A stretch of 9,015 nt of DNA from assembly GCA_039649115.1 (NCBI GenBank), contig JBBWZQ010000360.1, positions 1-9,015 of the forward strand. Reading direction: 5' to 3'. Below, piece after piece: positions 7,697 through 9,015 of this stretch; position 1 is the first letter of the stretch; each line of letters starts with the position of its first letter. A model generated the notes under the pieces. That model was not told where the DNA came from. It searched no databases and saw only the letters and a list, made by a program, of their open reading frames with translations. The position numbers and the translations under genes are program-made. This stretch comes from DATEJJ01 sp039649115 (GTDB taxonomy: Bacteria; Actinomycetota; Actinomycetes; Mycobacteriales; Micromonosporaceae).

Positions 7697-8295
7697 TCGC
7701 CGCGCTGCTGGCCGGTCCCGTCGAGGCAGCGGCGGCTGGGCTGCTCGGCTGTACCGTGCGCGCGGGCGGTGTGACGGTACGGCTGACCGAGGTCGAGGCG
7801 TACTGCGGGTTGGGCGCCGACCCGGCCTCGCACGCACACCGTGGCCGTACCCCGAGGAACGCCGTCATGTTCGGACCGCCCGGGTACCTCTACGTCTACT
7901 TCACCTACGGCATGCACTGGTGTCTCAACATCGTGTGCGGTCCGGCCGGCACCGCCTCGGCGGTGCTCCTGCGCGCCGGCGAGGTGGTGGACGGCGTGCC
8001 GCTGGCGCGGTCGCGGCGGCCGGCCGCGCGCCGCGACCGCGACCTGGCCCGCGGCCCCGCTCGGCTGGCCACGGCGCTGGCCGTGACGGGTGCGGCGAAC
8101 GGGACGCCGGTCCTGGACGGTTCGGGCCCGCTGACGGTGCTCCCGCCGGCCGGGCCGGTCGAGCCCGCGCTGATCAGGCGCGGACCCCGGGTCGGCGTGG
8201 CCAGCGGGCACGACACGCCGTGGCGGTTCTGGCTCGACGGCGACCCGACGGTCAGCGCCTACCGCCGCGCGTCCCCACGCCTGCGCGCGGACTGA
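7666..8295 (+). CDS. DNA-3-methyladenine glycosylase (AAG/MPG family)
   Basis: This base-excision repair enzyme removes alkylated purines such as 3-methyladenine by cleaving the N-glycosidic bond. Numbered from GTG 7666 it has 209 residues. LTEVEAY carries the catalytic Glu44 and Tyr46, equivalent to human E125 and Y127. His56 in ASHAHRG and Asn88 in MHWCLN match H136 and N169, and Tyr81 in YFTYGMH matches the intercalating Y162. Arg103 in AVLLRAGE matches R182. The C-terminal RGPRVGVASGHDTPWRFW is typical too. The start is uncertain: no ATG lies near the conserved N-terminus. GTG 7666 would overlap argH by 31 nt, while CTG 7693 would overlap the argH stop as CTGA and give 200 residues. Neither has a strong ribosome binding site. 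The gene probably rides on the arg transcript without a role in arginine synthesis. Confidence 0.9.
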   Translation: MGRRAGGTTLIAALLAGPVEAAAAGLLGCTVRAGGVTVRLTEVEAYCGLGADPASHAHRGRTPRNAVMFGPPGYLYVYFTYGMHWCLNIVCGPAGTASAVLLRAGEVVDGVPLARSRRPAARRDRDLARGPARLATALAVTGAANGTPVLDGSGPLTVLPPAGPVEPALIRRGPRVGVASGHDTPWRFWLDGDPTVSAYRRASPRLRAD

Positions 8296-8309
8296 CGGCA
8301 GAAGGCCAG

Positions 8310-8332
8310 ATGAGGTTGCCGTAGCACCTCAT
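8310..8332. terminator. Hairpin between convergent genes, probable bidirectional terminator
   Basis: ATGAGG (8310-8315) pairs with CCTCAT (8327-8332) and TGC (8317-8319) with GCA (8324-8326). This gives nine base pairs with one bulged T and a CGTA loop. It sits 14 nt after the glycosylase stop and 21 nt beyond the stop of the opposing glycosyltransferase gene, where a terminator serving both strands is expected. There is no T tract on either side, which is common for actinobacterial terminators. A second small hairpin, GCCGC/GCGGC with a 3-nt loop, lies at 8342-8354 over the opposing stop codon. Confidence 0.6.
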
Positions 8333-8353
8333 GTCGCGGACGCCGCCGGGCGG

Positions 8354-9015
8354 CTATCCGCAGCGGTACAGGCCCTGGGTGTCGCCGCCGTAGTCGGCCG
8401 GCGGCACGGCCTGGCAGGTGGACGTCACCCAGGTCGTGATCCGGGACAGCTCCGAGTCGCCGCCGCCACGGCCGGGGCCGAACCCGCCGCCGGCCCCGTC
8501 GAGCAGGAAGTACCGCAGTTGTCCGGTGCCGACCATGTGCTGCACCTCGGTCAGCGTGGGCTGCGGTACCGAGCCGCTGAACCCGCCCATCGGCAGGAAC
8601 GGCTGGCCGGTCGCCGCGATGTACGGTCCGGCCGTGGTCCACGACGGCGTCGCGGCGACGTACCTGGCCCCGGCGCGGTGGGTCACCAGGTAGCTGTCCA
8701 GGCGCTGCTGCGCCGCGGTGAGCGTGTCGCTGCCGCCACCGCCCGGCCCCTGGTTGCGCCCGCCCGGCCCGCCGGGGACGCCCCCCGCGAAGCCACCGGG
8801 CGGGCCCTGACCAGCGGCCGGCCCGGCGCCGGGACCGCCACCGGGCAGCGCGCCGCCAGGACCGCCACTGGGCCGGGCGCCGCCGGGAAGCTCGCCCCGG
8901 AAGCGGGCCGGGCCGAAGCCGCCCGCGCGTCCGCCCGGCCCGGCGGACGCGTCGAAGGCGGTACCCGCGTAGCCGGGCTTGAGCACCGACAGCGCCCACG
9001 CGGCGGGTACCGCGA
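8354..9015 (-). CDS. GT39-type membrane glycosyltransferase, C-terminal part (partial)
   Basis: The frame enters from the right edge (first whole codon at 9013) and ends at TAG (8356-8354), giving 219 visible residues. It opens with AVPAAWALSVLKPGYAGTAF, the junction after the last membrane segment of GT39/ArnT-like mannosyltransferases. A Gly/Pro-rich linker of about 70 residues follows. Next comes a globular domain with YLVTHRAGARYVAATPS, ATGQPFLPMGGFSGSVP, LTEVQHMVGTGQLRYFLL and ITTWVTSTC. I recognise this as the extracytoplasmic C-terminal domain of putative YkcA/B-type mannosyltransferases. It contains a short Gly-rich insertion (GAGGGFGPGRGGG) and two cysteines near the end that could form a disulfide. 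Such proteins are thought to use polyprenyl-phosphate sugars at the membrane, but the acceptor is unknown and the catalytic N-terminal region is outside the window. A start at GTG 8986 would be an artefact of the window edge. Confidence 0.8.
   Translation of the reverse strand, partial: AVPAAWALSVLKPGYAGTAFDASAGPGGRAGGFGPARFRGELPGGARPSGGPGGALPGGGPGAGPAAGQGPPGGFAGGVPGGPGGRNQGPGGGGSDTLTAAQQRLDSYLVTHRAGARYVAATPSWTTAGPYIAATGQPFLPMGGFSGSVPQPTLTEVQHMVGTGQLRYFLLDGAGGGFGPGRGGGDSELSRITTWVTSTCQAVPPADYGGDTQGLYRCG
8732..8941 (-). repeat. Gly/Pro-rich low-complexity coding tract
   Basis: This stretch encodes about 70 residues of the glycosyltransferase, of which 33 are Gly and 13 Pro, in loose units such as GPGG, PGGP and LPGG. 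Acidic residues are nearly absent, and a few Arg are spread through it. It is probably a flexible linker between the membrane region and the C-terminal domain. The DNA is a degenerate GC-rich repeat prone to slippage, so length differences between strains are likely. Confidence 0.75.

Noticed and set aside
6652..8211. - strand open frame (519 codons) opposite argH and the glycosylase gene
   Set aside because: Ser/Arg/Thr-rich antisense translation without motifs, covering two confident genes.

Overview
This window looks like a chromosomal segment of a very GC-rich actinobacterium, most likely a member of the Micromonosporaceae. That placement rests on base composition, TGA-dominated stops, ATGA gene overlaps and overall protein character; I could not test it by search. 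Nearly all of the window is an arginine biosynthesis operon on the + strand in the order argC(3' end)-argJ-argB-argD-argF-argR-argG-argH. A DNA-3-methyladenine glycosylase gene overlaps the end of argH. A convergent - strand gene, the C-terminal part of a GT39-type membrane glycosyltransferase, runs off the right edge.

Layout. 1-173 is the tail of argC. 174-225 is a short gap holding a stem-loop and the argJ ribosome binding site. 226-4359 holds argJ, argB, argD and argF, each joined to the next by a 4-nt ATGA stop/start overlap. 4356-4436 is a short repeat element joining argF to argR. 4433-6153 is argR and argG, again with an ATGA overlap. 6154-6260 is a small gap followed by a second copy of the same repeat. 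6257-7696 is argH. 7666-8295 is the glycosylase gene. 8296-8353 is the convergent intergenic gap with a probable terminator hairpin. 8354-9015 is the partial glycosyltransferase. No gene-free stretch exceeds 300 bases.

How the genes work together. ArgB phosphorylates N-acetylglutamate, ArgC reduces it to the semialdehyde, ArgD transaminates that to N-acetylornithine, and ArgJ moves the acetyl group to glutamate, giving ornithine and recycling the acetyl donor. ArgF carbamoylates ornithine to citrulline, ArgG makes argininosuccinate, and ArgH releases arginine and fumarate. ArgR, encoded inside the operon, is the arginine-responsive repressor. Its operator is presumably upstream of argC, outside the window. 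ArgB has the N-terminal extension seen in arginine-inhibited forms, so control is probably both transcriptional and allosteric.

The enzymes look intact and ordinary. The least ordinary content lies at the gene junctions: two related 81-bp elements, each an open 26-codon mini-frame with ATG/GTG and ATGA ends that supplies the Shine-Dalgarno of the next gene, plus a separate stem-loop between argC and argJ. I see no sign of a previously undescribed multigene system.
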